From Diabrotica undecimpunctata (lineage: Eukaryota > Arthropoda > Insecta > Coleoptera > Chrysomelidae), in contig NC_092809.1 of NCBI RefSeq assembly GCF_040954645.1, positions 84,728,573 to 84,792,572 of the forward strand: DNA of 64,000 nt, read 5' to 3'. The position numbers and the translations under genes were made by a program. Position 1 is the first letter of the stretch, and each line of letters starts with the position of its first letter. The notes under the pieces are model-generated. The model worked only from the letters and a program-made list of their open reading frames with translations. It was not told where the DNA came from and did no database searches. This document shows positions 38,822 through 48,988 of this stretch, one piece after another.

Positions 38822-41320
38822 ACCCCCATAAACGACAAAAAGGGGGAACTCTGGAATGAATGGATAGCCCAGGCTGGCCTCCAAGTGCTGAACAACAATA
38901 AGCCAACCTTCGTACGGGGGGCCAGCCAATCACACATTGACATCACATTCGCGAGCGAAGGGCTATCCAGGAATGTGTACGGGTGGGATGTACTCGACGA
39001 TCAGCTCTTCACCTACCACCGATATATACAATTTGAGGTAAAGGTTAAAGGGGGGATAAAGCGGTCGATAGGTACAGCAAAATCATATTTCAACAAAAAC
39101 AAGTACCTATCGGAGGTCAGAAAAATAAATGAAGATGAGATTTCTGACCTCGGCCAACTTCGAACAGCTCTACAAAATGCGGCAAAATTGGCTACCGAGA
39201 GGAAGAAACATGGAAAAAAATCCCCCTATTGGTGGACAGATGAGATAGAAGATCTACGGGAGAGATGCCTCAGAGCTCGAAGGAATTATACGAGAAGCCA
39301 GGGCAACCTCGAGCTTAAAGATACATACAAGGATTTGAAGAAAAGATTAAATAATACAATAAAAAAAGAGAAAAAAGAAAAGTGGCAGACCCTGATAAAA
39401 GCACTCGACGAGGATATATGGGGTGATGCATACAAAATCACAATGAAGACCTTAAAGATAATGGCCCCATATAGACTCGACGAAGACCAGCGGATGAGAT
39501 CAGCTGAACTCCTCTTTCCCACCAAGGACATGCCAGATTTCACCAAGGTTTTCCCAACCATGATAGAGGAGTTCACAGAAGAAGAGGTGAAAACCGCTGG
39601 TCAGGATACGAAGACAGGGAAAGCTCCCGGCCCTGACGGGCTGCCACCAGAGGCAATAAAGATAATAGCAACTGAGAAACCAGGTTTGATCAGAAGAATA
39701 TTTAATGATCTACTGCAGAAACAAGAGTTTCCCAAGGACTTGAAGGAGGCAAACTTGGTTCTACTCCTAAAGCCCGGGAAACCCCCTGATTCACCGACCT
39801 CTTATCGTCCAATATGCCTTCTGGACTGCCTTGGTAAGTTTTACGAGAGACTTATCAAGAAGAGGCTGGAAGGCATGTTGGAAGATGAGAGAGTCTTATC
39901 CAACCAACAGTACGGATTTAGGAAAGGCAGATCGACAATCGACGCCGCGACCTGGATAAGGAACGCGGCCAAATCAAGCAAGAAAAGATGGGTAGTTCTT
40001 GTTCTGTTGGACATAAAAAATGCTTTTAATTCAGCAAACTGGGGCCTCATAGTAGACCGAATAGTCGAAAGCGGGGCTCCGGAATATATGTCCAATATAA
40101 TAAAGGACTACCTTTCGGAACGATCCGTATGCATATCCAAGAAGAAAAAGAAACAAATGACCGCGGGAGTACCCCAGGGGTCAGTCCTGGGACCCTTACT
40201 CTGGAACATGTTATACAATGGGGTACTAGAAATTCACAAGCAGAGACAAGGAGTCAAAGCGATAGCATACGCAGACGATCTAGCCTTATTGGTTGAGGAT
40301 GATAAGAATTGGGGCATAACAGAAAAGGTAAATAAAGCAATAAACACGACCGCGGCGTGGATCGAGAAGAACGACTTAAAATTAGCAGTAGACAAAACAG
40401 AGATAATAATTCTGAGAGGACCAAGGAAAAGGGATGACTTGGTTTTCAAATATCAAGGCTCCGAAATAAGACCCCAAAGGACAGTCAAGTATCTCGGTAT
40501 TACTTTCGACGACCGACTTACCTTTGGGCAGCACATACAAGAAGCATGTCGAAAGGCGGAAGGGAGGACCTCAGCATTGAACAAATTATTGCCAAACATA
40601 GGGGGGCCCGGATCTCAGAAGAGATCAGTTATGTTACAATCAATATTATCGATCATCTTATACGGGGCCCCCGTGTGGCACGAGGTCCTCCAGATGAAGA
40701 AATATAAGGACATGCTCCTTAGGGCTCAAAGGAAACCTCTGATCAGGGTGTGCAGCGCGTACAGAACTGTATCTACCATTGCCTTACAGGTAGTGGCTGG
40801 TTCTGTACCCGTGCACATCCTGGCCAGGGAAAGAGCTCGAATGTATCAGAGGGGCAACGGGGCGGTTGGTTCAGGGCCACAAGAAAGAGCCAGAAGCTTG
40901 GAGATGTGGCAGAGGGAATGGGCAGCCGAAGTCGAAAAGGCGGCCTGGACGAGGTCCCTGGTCCCGGATGTAGTGAGATGGTACGGGTGTCGGCATCGGC
41001 GCGTCAACTACTACTTCACGCAGTTTCTGACGGGGCACGGATCGTTTCGGAAATACACCCACAGAATCGGTAGGTCCGGAGACGATCTATGTCCTGAGTG
41101 TGGAGTGGTGGAAGATGCGCAGCATGTTGTTTTCGACTGCCCTGCATACCACACGGGGCGAAACGAACTGCAGCTGAGCCTGGGATCTCCACTAGGCGAG
41201 CCTCACGAGCTGATCGATAAAGCCATCGACAGCAAGCACGATTTCGAACTGATCATTGCCTTTGTTACAAAAACCATAAAGCACAAGGAAGAGAAAGAGA
41301 GGCGGCTGCAGATGGAGTGA
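38822..41320 (+). CDS. R1-type ORF2 (partial endonuclease, RT, zinc tail)
   Basis: The frame is open from the 5' truncation to the stop at 41320; the first in-frame ATG is at 38885 (811 residues). It begins with the C-terminal endonuclease segment (LWNEWIAQAGLQVLNNNKPT, SHIDITFAS). RT follows: KAPGPDGLP at about 245, SYRPICLLDCLGKFYERLI, NQQYGFRKGRSTIDA, LLDIKNAFNSANW, GVPQGSVLGPLLWN and the catalytic AYADDLALL at about 465. A C-terminal CPECGVVEDAQHVVFDCPAY (C-x2-C-x7-H-x4-C) is the R1-clade zinc motif. No RNase H. It would lack endonuclease activity because of the truncation. There is no stop or frameshift. Confidence 0.9.
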   Translation, partial: TPINDKKGELWNEWIAQAGLQVLNNNKPTFVRGASQSHIDITFASEGLSRNVYGWDVLDDQLFTYHRYIQFEVKVKGGIKRSIGTAKSYFNKNKYLSEVRKINEDEISDLGQLRTALQNAAKLATERKKHGKKSPYWWTDEIEDLRERCLRARRNYTRSQGNLELKDTYKDLKKRLNNTIKKEKKEKWQTLIKALDEDIWGDAYKITMKTLKIMAPYRLDEDQRMRSAELLFPTKDMPDFTKVFPTMIEEFTEEEVKTAGQDTKTGKAPGPDGLPPEAIKIIATEKPGLIRRIFNDLLQKQEFPKDLKEANLVLLLKPGKPPDSPTSYRPICLLDCLGKFYERLIKKRLEGMLEDERVLSNQQYGFRKGRSTIDAATWIRNAAKSSKKRWVVLVLLDIKNAFNSANWGLIVDRIVESGAPEYMSNIIKDYLSERSVCISKKKKKQMTAGVPQGSVLGPLLWNMLYNGVLEIHKQRQGVKAIAYADDLALLVEDDKNWGITEKVNKAINTTAAWIEKNDLKLAVDKTEIIILRGPRKRDDLVFKYQGSEIRPQRTVKYLGITFDDRLTFGQHIQEACRKAEGRTSALNKLLPNIGGPGSQKRSVMLQSILSIILYGAPVWHEVLQMKKYKDMLLRAQRKPLIRVCSAYRTVSTIALQVVAGSVPVHILARERARMYQRGNGAVGSGPQERARSLEMWQREWAAEVEKAAWTRSLVPDVVRWYGCRHRRVNYYFTQFLTGHGSFRKYTHRIGRSGDDLCPECGVVEDAQHVVFDCPAYHTGRNELQLSLGSPLGEPHELIDKAIDSKHDFELIIAFVTKTIKHKEEKERRLQME

Positions 41321-42037
41321 CCGCTATATTTATTTACTGTTTTAAAAAATGTGTTATTTATTTACTTATTTTATTGCATTTTATTTATTCAAGTTACTTT
41401 CGTTTTTACTATATCTTATCTATACCAATTTTAGCTGTTGTTTTTATTTTTATTTTATCTACATTACTTTTAACTTATTTTTTATCTATTTTTATTTATT
41501 TATTTATTTATTTTATTTCATTGTCGAGGCCGCGGGACATGGGACGGGAAAAGACTTTTTACATCCAATCCCGTCGGATGTCCCGATACCCCGAAAATTA
41601 GTGAATGAGGGTATGAATGCGGAACTGAATTGATGAAAGTATGAATGAATGGTGTTACTGTTAATTGCCAACTGGTTCTACTCGTTAGTTTCAATGTGGA
41701 AGGGGTGGCAACTAGGCTGTCTCGCCAGAATGAGGATTGAGCAGGACGGTAGCTTCACCGACCAGTCTCGCCCGAGCCTTGTGCTGGTGAGGGAGGCCGG
41801 GAGGCTGTCAAATCCATGTAATGCACGCGAAAAGTGCCAGAGGGAAGTTAAGAGTAAGGCTGATGGGCCAGATATGCTCGCTAAGAGCGGTTCCGGGCCC
41901 GTCGGTCGGAGAAAGAGGGGGTGGTTTAGTCGGTAGGCGGTCTCGTCACGCGGTGAAGCGTAAGAGATTGAATCCGACACACCTGGGTAAAGGGCTAACA
42001 CCCGATCCCAGACGGTCTTTAGAAGATTCCACCTCCC

Positions 42038-42063
<26 letters not shown>
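41321..42063 (+). other. 3' untranslated region of the R1-type element
   Basis: After the ORF2 stop there is a TTTA-rich stretch (about 41460-41520), then a GC-rich part with a hairpin. GGGACATGGGACGGGA (41534-41549) pairs with TCCCGTCGGATGTCCC (41569-41584) with two mismatches; such a structure could be what the RT recognises. The region ends in about 24 A. Small frames over 41649-42096 have no recognisable homology and are shadows of the GC-rich tail. Confidence 0.65.
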
Positions 42064-42068
<5 letters not shown>

Positions 42069-42079
42069 CGCTGTAACTT

Positions 42080-42540
42080 TGAGCATGGGGGATTAATTTT
42101 TGAGAAAAGAGAACTGTCACAATTAATTTAAAAAAAAAGTCAAGTTTTTGTTAAATTTTTATAGAAAAGAAATCAAACAAATAATAATATATAAGTTATT
42201 AATAGTAAAAGTCAATCACAATAAAGAAGAAATAATATTTTACAAAAACAAAAAAAAGTATAAATTTTAATAAGAAGAAAAATAGTTTGAAATGGTGGAA
42301 GTTGATAATTGAAACATTGTGGCCTATTTTGGAAAGCAATTTCATAAAAAGAATGATAACCAGAGGCTGATAACTCAGACATTGAGTGGCGATTAAAAAC
42401 TTTATTTTGGAAAACAATTTCATTTAGGCATTCAGTGACAGAAAGGTACCAAATTTTGTTAGTATTATTTAATTATTGTAATAAGAACTTCAGTTTAAAG
42501 ATAATTTGTTTCAAATTTATATTTAAATATTGTATGAATT

Positions 42541-42578
<38 letters not shown>

Positions 42579-43347
42579 ACGGCATAAAGTGGACTCCGCC
42601 CATGTTAAAATTCAGGTTTAATTGAGCTCCGTGGTCAAGTGGATACCGATATACGGAGCTCACTTGACCATTCCATAATATTGGTTCTGTCGATTCATCA
42701 ACATGTAGAGTTTAATAATTTATAAAAATTTTTTGGAGCCCGTAAATACCCCTGTATCATAAATGTATATCGTTTAGTTCACGAGTATATATTATAGGGG
42801 TCGTTCAGATCTTTTTCATTGTATATTTGAACCATACGTTTATCGGTTTAAGTAAGCTCTGAGAGTTTGGCAACTGTGCGATTATACCGTATATTTTCAA
42901 CATATACCCTGAACGGTTTATATGGGCTCCTTATTTTTATCTACTATTTGTAGACAGTGTAATGTCATATGCATTACACTGTGTAACAGAGGATATCTTA
43001 TTACCTGGTATAACTACGTACTAAAAGGTAACTGGTTTTTTAAAAAACAGGTATATAGATACAAAAGGATTTCGGCTTATTATTTAATGGAATGTTCGCT
43101 TGCATAGAAAATTTTATTTTTTCTGCATTTTTAGAAATATTGTTTTTTTATTTAATATAATTTATTAGTTCAATGCCGAATTCGATGTTTTTTTTTATTA
43201 CAGAAATTTCGTAATGTATTTTGTTTACGTGAGTATGTCTTTGTACGTTTTATGTAAGCACCCGATTAATAAAAACTACTTTTATTTCATCTACTCTTCT
43301 GCGATATCTTGTATAAAGCTTTTTTATTATTTTAGTTCTGGTCTTAT
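42080..43347. other. AT-rich interval with TA repeat and palindrome
   Basis: 42543-42576 is (TA)n. Directly after it (about 42625-42675) GAGCTCCG..CGGAGCTC and TGGTCAAGTG..CACTTGACCA form interlocking inverted repeats. TGGTCAAGTGG also fits a tRNA A-box. Otherwise the stretch is AT-rich with no recognised gene. Confidence 0.5.
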
Positions 43348-43760
43348 TTGTATACTCGATATCTCGTATACTATATCTCGATAGAAGGTTATCTCAAAAT
43401 AAATATGGTTAAGTGCTGCAATAGATATTTTTATGTTAAAATGGGTAGTAGTGTTGTGCACAAAACGAAAGAATGGTTAATTTGTCTATCAAGGTATATT
43501 CGGCAGCAGAAGCATATAGTGCAAGCGTCTATGTTTTAAAGGCGGAAGGACGTACGCCTCATTTTTAGCTGACAAGCTTGCGAAGAATATTATTTCTGGT
43601 CCTCAATTTACCTTTTAGTTTTAAACAATGATCTGTGACTGATCCCGTGGGATACAAACTATTTTCAAGAAATTTATAGAAAGTCTACAGTTCAACAATT
43701 TCATGACATTATTGGATGTTCAGTTTGTGAAAGCGTCTATGTTAGGGAAATTGAGGAGCG
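43348..43760 (+). other. possible retroelement relic, unassigned
   Basis: Around 43490-43560 the plus strand reads SAAEAYSASVYVLKAEGRTP, which weakly resembles the first RNase H strand of BEL/Pao elements (SDASExAYxAxVY). The neighbouring frames are broken and I cannot confirm it. Confidence 0.25.
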
Positions 43761-43929
43761 CACATGAGTTTTTCAGGGGTTTTGGCTGAAAATTGATTCA
43801 TAGTTTATTTTTATTGTGCAATAATAGGTGTATCGTCTTTATAATATTAGTCCTATTATCTACTGGTATAAGTTGATCGTTTGGGTAAATGTTATACAGT
43901 GTAGGTGCTTTTATGCTACCCCAAGCGAG

Positions 43930-44800
43930 ACCGTTCTTCATCTGCTATTCTTAACATTGAGTGATACAAAAAATATTCTCTTGTGTAGGCATACGCAAAT
44001 AATATAAGTGAGTTTGTTATCTAAGGGAATATCATATAGTTTTTCGAGAAATATTTGGTAATTTAAGGTGTCATAAGCGGCATTTAGATTGAAAAATACC
44101 ACCCCTGATACCCGATATTTTTCGTACCCGTCTTTGATGTGTTGGGTAAGATTTAGCATTTGTAATGTACATGATCTTCCCTATCTATAGCCACTTTTGT
44201 CTTTTAATTTGAGATTTTCTTAAAATATCGGTGAAATCATATTAACGATCTTGTGCAAAAGTATTTTAAATAGCTGATAAAATAAAGATATTGGCCGATA
44301 GTTTTTGTGTTCGTTGGAGTTTTTGCCAGGTTTAAGCGAAGTAACAACTTTGGCTTGTCTCTAGATTTTGGGTGTTTCCATAATTTGAATACAGTTGTTC
44401 ATCATCCGGATAAGCCATTGTGGTGTTTTTGGTCTAGATTTCGTAATAAGCTTTGTGCTCAGATCCTCAATGTCGGTAGTTGTATTATTTTTCATTAAAT
44501 ATGTAAATGGTGGATCCAAGCTCAACATCGTTGAAAGGTTCTCTGAAAGCTGACTGGTGTTGTCCTTTCTTACTTTGAGTTATTCTTTGCTTTTTTTCCG
44601 ACAGAGATAGCATGTCTATAATTATAATGTGGTTTTCAGCGATAAGCTTTATACCAAATACCCTACGTTAGGCCCTATATGTGTTTCCTGCACTATAAAT
44701 AAGTCAGATTCGTGTTTAGCGCATATGTCTGATAAGTTTAAGTAAAGCAAAGTTTCTTGATCTCTAGATATACCCTTAACAGTTATAAACATATGTTATT
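43930..44800 (-). pseudogene. jockey-type endonuclease/RT remnant
   Basis: Reading the minus strand from right to left: DICAKHESDLFIVQETH (about 44685-44745) is an APE endonuclease start. After a deletion, AKVVTSLKPGKN and an NYRPISL-like segment (44250-44345) begin RT. LNLTQHIKDGYEKYRVSGVV and FFNLNAAYDTLNYQ (44035-44157) give the RT segment with the first catalytic aspartate in AAYD. Most of the element is missing, with stops and frameshifts. Confidence 0.75.
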
Positions 44801-44829
44801 AGAATAGTTGGTACTAAAAAGGACCAATT

Positions 44830-45116
44830 TAACAAAATCATATTAAAGGGGTGACTGAAGAATTAGCCGATTAATTATTTAATCATTACCCTGGGTATGC
44901 CCGATTGTGGTGATCTTCTTAGTACTTAAATTTTCGTAAAGGCTCGTTCTTTGAACCCCATAAGTAATGCCTAATATTTTACTTTTTATTGAAAATTTAA
45001 ATTTTACATGCCGTGTATTACTTTTTGACGATATTTCGAATCAGATTTGTATAGTAATAATTTAAGGTATTAAAGAGCCTGTTTGTGGTAAATAAATAGG
45101 TTTGTGATATCGTTCG
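44830..45116. other. AT-rich interval without recognised gene
   Basis: Nothing recognised between the jockey remnant and the interspersed repeat. Confidence 0.3.
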
Positions 45117-46615
45117 TAACTCATATATAGATAATAAAAAAATAAACAGTTAAAATAGGTGTAAAAAATTTCAACTTCATACATCGGCGCCATTGTTCAG
45201 GTGATGAATTTATCACAGATATCAAAGGTTACATTTTAATTCAAGGTTCTATTTGCGTATTTTCAATATTATAAGAGTAGGAAAAGACATGTTTATGCTT
45301 TTATTTTTTTTTTTAAATCTATTCTATTTTCTTTCTAGAGTTCCGTCTTTTTTGTACGACCTGTGGTCTTTTTTCAATTGGACACTTGTCTAAGGCTATG
45401 ACAAATACTCTGTCCTCTGCTATTCTACATTAATATGACTGATTCATTTTCTCTTTCTTGCAGCTATTTTATTGTTTATCCTGTCAATCCTGTGTATCTT
45501 TTTCTTCTTCTTCTTCTTCTTTTTATATAGACATGACTCTGTCTGTTTTTCAATGTGTCTCCAGTAAGTTGCCGTTCCATGGTTTTCGTGGTCTTCTTAC
45601 TGATCGTCTTCCTATTGGGTAACCGTCTCTTGCCATGTCTACTACTCCATTTGTTGTCATTCGGCTTATATGATCTTTCCATTCTACTCTTCTATTTCTT
45701 AACCAGTTCTTGATGTTCTTCACCTTGTATCTACATCTTATATCTGTACTTCTAGCTCTGTCCCATAGTGTCTTACCATCAATTTTTCTAAGTGTTTTTA
45801 TCTCTGTTGTTTCTAACATCCTTTTTGTTCTCTCTGTGTCAGGTATTGTTTCTGGTGTGTATGTCATTATTGGTCTGATAACTGTTTTGTAAATTCTGCC
45901 TTTGGTTTCTTTCCCGATATTTTTATTTCTTCATATTATTTCATTTAGGCAGCCTGCGGCTCTGTTTGCTCTATTCAGTGGATCTTCCACTTAAGTTTCG
46001 AGTTTTCCGTAGCTAGATAATATGATACCTAGATATTAAAACTCCATCACTTGTTCTATTATCTGACCTTAAAACTCCAATTAACATATTAGTAAACTTG
46101 TTGTTGTAACCATGCATTTTGTCTCTTTTGAGGAAATTAACATGTTAAATTTTCTGGCGGTTATATGAAATTGGTGTAGCATACGTTGTAAATCATCTTC
46201 ACTTTGAAAGAATAGTATTGCATCGTCTGCATAGCAGATTATTTTAATTTGTTTTTCTCCCATTTGGTATCCTCTTTTATTTCTTACTTTTTTAATATTT
46301 CATCCATAATCCGGTTGAACAATAGAGAACTCATTAAATCTCCCTGTCTTATCCCATTACCAGCTTCAATAGGGTCGGTTAGTTCTTCTTCTACTTTTAC
46401 TTTTATTGTGTTGTTTTGGTATATATATTCGATTGTTTTGATTATTCAATGAAATTGACATTAATTTGATAGTTTTCATTTTATTAGTACTGATGGTATA
46501 TAACTAGCATCTGTTGGTACTATATATCAATTTGAGCATGTGGAAGTAAGAGAACTCTCTTGTTAGTAATTTCGGTGTAAATTATGATGAAACCAGAAAT
46601 AACCCATAATATTAT
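45117..46615 (-). mobile_element. RTE-like non-LTR 3' part (repeat copy 2)
   Basis: The outer blocks 45117-45490 and 46444-46615 match the repeat at 1150-2740. The interior on the minus strand encodes RT: AGNGIRQGDLMSSLLFNRIM (46305-46365), CYADDAILFFQSEDDLQRML (46180-46240) with the catalytic YADD, and the C-terminal LRKIDGKTLWDRARS ... WKDHISRM ... GRRSVRRPRK (45580-45800). The order fits the 3' half of an RTE-related element. Several stops and frameshifts. A TTC-rich microsatellite lies at 45503-45523. Confidence 0.75.
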
Positions 46616-46619
46616 CCCA

Positions 46620-47460
46620 CACCTCAAAGGTCTGCCTCGCGGTATCTGGGAGACGCAATAATTCGCTTTTGATAGATAAAAACAAAAACCCACTAAGACG
46701 AACACAAAATAAATCAAAAAAATCCGTCAACCTGTCAATAGGGACATACAATATTAGATCAATGTCTACGGATGAAAAAGTACATGAATTGGAAGAAGAA
46801 TTAACAAACATAAAATGAGATATCATAGGCCTATCAGAAACTCGACGAAAAGAAGAAACCCGAATACAGCCTATGTCATACTTAAAATAAGAAGAACATC
46901 AATTAAAATTATCCAGGTATATGCCCCCATGACAGCTTATGATGACGAAGATATCGAACTATTTTATGAAGATATATCAAAGGCTATGGAAGAACATAAA
47001 AATCGTCTTATACTAGTAATTCGAGATTTCAATGCCAAACTGGGTAGAAAACTAAACAAGGAAGAATCTAAAATAGGAGATTTCGGGTATGGTCAGAGAA
47101 ATGATAGAGGTGCTACTTTGATGAACTACCTAGAAGAAAAGCATCTATACGCAATGAACTCCTTTTACAAAAAGAAACCCCAACGAAAGTGGACATGGAT
47201 CAGCCCTAATGGATCCACAAAAAATGAGATCGACTACATACTGTCCACGGAACGATATATCATTAAAGATGTAACAGTTCTTAACAGATTCACAACAGGT
47301 AGCGATCACTGGTTGGTCAGAGCAAAACTTAGTATTGACGGTAACTATGAAATGAAAAGAAAAATAATTAAAAACTGGAATCTAGTAGATAGAAACAAAC
47401 TAGGGCAATATAAAGAGATATACAAAGACCTATTAAAAGAACAACTTACTTAAAAATTAG
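46620..47460 (+). pseudogene. RTE-type APE endonuclease fragment
   Basis: The plus strand from about 46740 reads GTYNIRSM, then a TGA stop where DIIGLSETR begins, and frame 46815-47453 continues with IIQVYAPMTAYDDEDIELFY, VIRDFNAKLGRK, GDFGYGQRNDRGATLMNYLE, TWISPNGSTKNEIDYIL and TGSDHWLVRAKL. These are the catalytic blocks of RTE-type endonucleases; in the GDFNAK block glycine is replaced by arginine. The coding sequence breaks off near 47455, before RT. It lies head to head with the minus-strand RT at 45117-46615. Confidence 0.8.
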
Positions 47461-47589
47461 ACAGTGATGACAAAGATATAGATGAAATAGACAACATACT
47501 TACAGCAACGATGATTACTTCAGGAATCAGGAAATCAGGAATCAGGAATAGATAGACTACCTGTGTCTGGGCTCATCCCCTAATTCGCA

Positions 47590-47905
47590 TCCCCTAAAAT
47601 CGCAACCCCCGGTCGTAAGTTCCAAACGGCTTAACGTAGGATGACGTACGAGGGCTCGTTGGAAAGGGGATGAAAAATGGGGTTGAACGCAGTATGTGCC
47701 GTGCGCATCGGAGCATGCCAAAAGGTCATTACGTCATATCTTTGGTTCTATTGGTCCGATCGTGACGTACGAGGGCTCGTTGGAACGGGGAGGAGACGGG
47801 GACACAAAAAACAAAGATGGCAGCATTGCCAAATGGGCGCTAGAACGTATCTTCGTTGCTATTGGCCTGATTTTGACGTATGAGGTGTCAAATGAAAGCG
47901 TAGGT
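47590..47905. repeat. tandem repeat, period about 110-120 bp, 2-3 units
   Basis: TGACGTACGAGGGCTCGTTG occurs at about 47642 and 47762 and, degenerate (TGACGTATGAGGTGTCAAAT), at 47873. ATTGGYCYGAT precedes the second and third. The units diverge in between. It is GC-richer than its surroundings. It lies outside the Polinton coding region and may belong to its flank or terminal repeat. Confidence 0.65.
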
Positions 47906-47940
47906 GACACACAGAAGCCATGTCAACGATCAGTATGAAC

Positions 47941-47970
47941 ATTATTCTTCTTCTTCTTCTTCTTCTTGTC
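47941..47970. repeat. TTC microsatellite
   Basis: (TTC)n of about eight units between the two minisatellites. Confidence 0.9.
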
Positions 47971-47989
47971 CATACAGTGCCTAATAGAA

Positions 47990-48425
47990 CGTGTCATTCG
48001 AGACAGGACGTGACATTTGACGTAGAACGTGAAATGCCACGTGACATTCGACGCAGGACGTGACATTCGACGTAGAACGTGACAGTTATGTGACATTCAA
48101 CGCAGGACGTGACATTCGACGCAGAACGTGAAATATCACGTGACATTCGACGTAGAACGTGACAGCTATGTGACATTCAACGCAGAACGTGACATCCGAC
48201 GTAGAACGTGACATTCGACGCAGGACGTGACATTCGACGCAGAACGTGAAATGTCACGCGACATTCGATGTAGAACGTGACAGTTATGTGACATTCAACG
48301 CAGGACATGACATTCGATGCAGAACGTGAAATGTCACGTGACATTCGACGTAGAACGTGACAGTTATGTGACATTCAACGCAGGACGTGACATTCGACGC
48401 AGAACGTGGCAGTTATGTGTTAGTC
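47990..48425. repeat. 80-bp higher-order minisatellite
   Basis: Basic units of about 19-20 bp, GTGACATTCGACGYAGRAC, alternate with GTGACAGTTAT and GTGAAATGTCAC spacers. The compound unit recurs at 48060, 48140, 48259 and 48339, that is 80, 119 and 80 bases apart. CACGTGACATT boxes contain CACGTG. It directly precedes the leftmost Polinton gene and may form part of its terminal region. Frames over it are artefacts. Confidence 0.85.
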
Positions 48426-48481
48426 AAGATGTTGCTAGACATAAAATGTGACATTCTACATAGGACATAGTTAGTAGTAGT

Positions 48482-48793
48482 ATGAATCCCATCGAGTACA
48501 TACATAGAGTAATAGAATTTCAAAGAAAACTTGATCAGTTAAAGATCGACATTAAATCATATGAGGATTTTAAACATATTACAAGACAATTAGATAACCT
48601 GCATTTTGACAACAAAACGTGGAAACCCGAAGAGTTGAATCTACAGCAGCAGCAGCAAGACACCTGGGCCTGTAGAAAACTGCCACCAGCTACATATCCA
48701 TTAAGACGTATTCAACCAATACCATGTTTGTCAGCAACAACAACACCACGGGTGTCAGCAGCAACAACAACAACACAACCAGCGAGTATATGA
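48482..48793 (+). CDS. small Polinton protein, unknown; TM segment in a second frame
   Basis: 103 residues: an amphipathic helical N-terminal half (MNPIEYIHRVIEFQRKLDQL, about 1-60) and a Gln- then Thr/Ala-rich tail over a CAG/CAACAA repeat. A second frame (48724-48927) starts in that tail and encodes one clear membrane segment (MSCVILASVFILILKIIFEI) with a basic end. The short-repeat junction suggests that frame slippage or an indel separated a membrane-anchored C-terminus from the helical N-terminus; alternatively the second frame is used by splicing. It is convergent with the capsid gene block, and AATAAA at 48924 can serve as poly(A) signal. Function unknown. Confidence 0.5.
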   Translation: MNPIEYIHRVIEFQRKLDQLKIDIKSYEDFKHITRQLDNLHFDNKTWKPEELNLQQQQQDTWACRKLPPATYPLRRIQPIPCLSATTTPRVSAATTTTQPASI

Positions 48794-48988
48794 AAAGTGA
48801 AATACATAATGTCTTTACAATGTCCTGTGTAATATTAGCATCTGTATTTATCTTAATTTTAAAAATTATTTTTGAAATTGTAAGAAGAAAATTTGAATCT
48901 TCATGTAATATAAGACTCAATCAATAAAGATGTTTTAAATAAAAAAAGCGTTTAATTTCTAATATATTTATTTATACATATACAAAAA

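Larger units (their letters stand above)
38822..42063 (+). mobile_element. 5'-truncated R1-clade non-LTR retrotransposon
   Basis: A 16-bp target duplication AAGTACGCTGTAACTT flanks the element (38806-38821 and 42064-42079). It starts inside the endonuclease coding region and ends in a pure A tail (about 42040-42063). The coding part is much richer in GC than its surroundings. Long target duplication, intact frame and clean tail mark it as a recent 5'-truncated insertion. Confidence 0.92.

Noticed and set aside
41649..42096. Several 90-107 codon frames in GC-rich sequence, possibly host exons
   Set aside because: They lie within the 3' untranslated region of the R1-type element, whose limits are fixed by the target duplication.
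47994..48374. Cys/Ser/Arg-rich frames on the minus strand resembling small zinc proteins
   Set aside because: They are periodic with the minisatellite and merely reflect its unit.
47990..48425. Regular repeats that might be taken for a CRISPR array
   Set aside because: The units are contiguous or separated by related sequence, spacers are not unique, and the DNA is eukaryotic.
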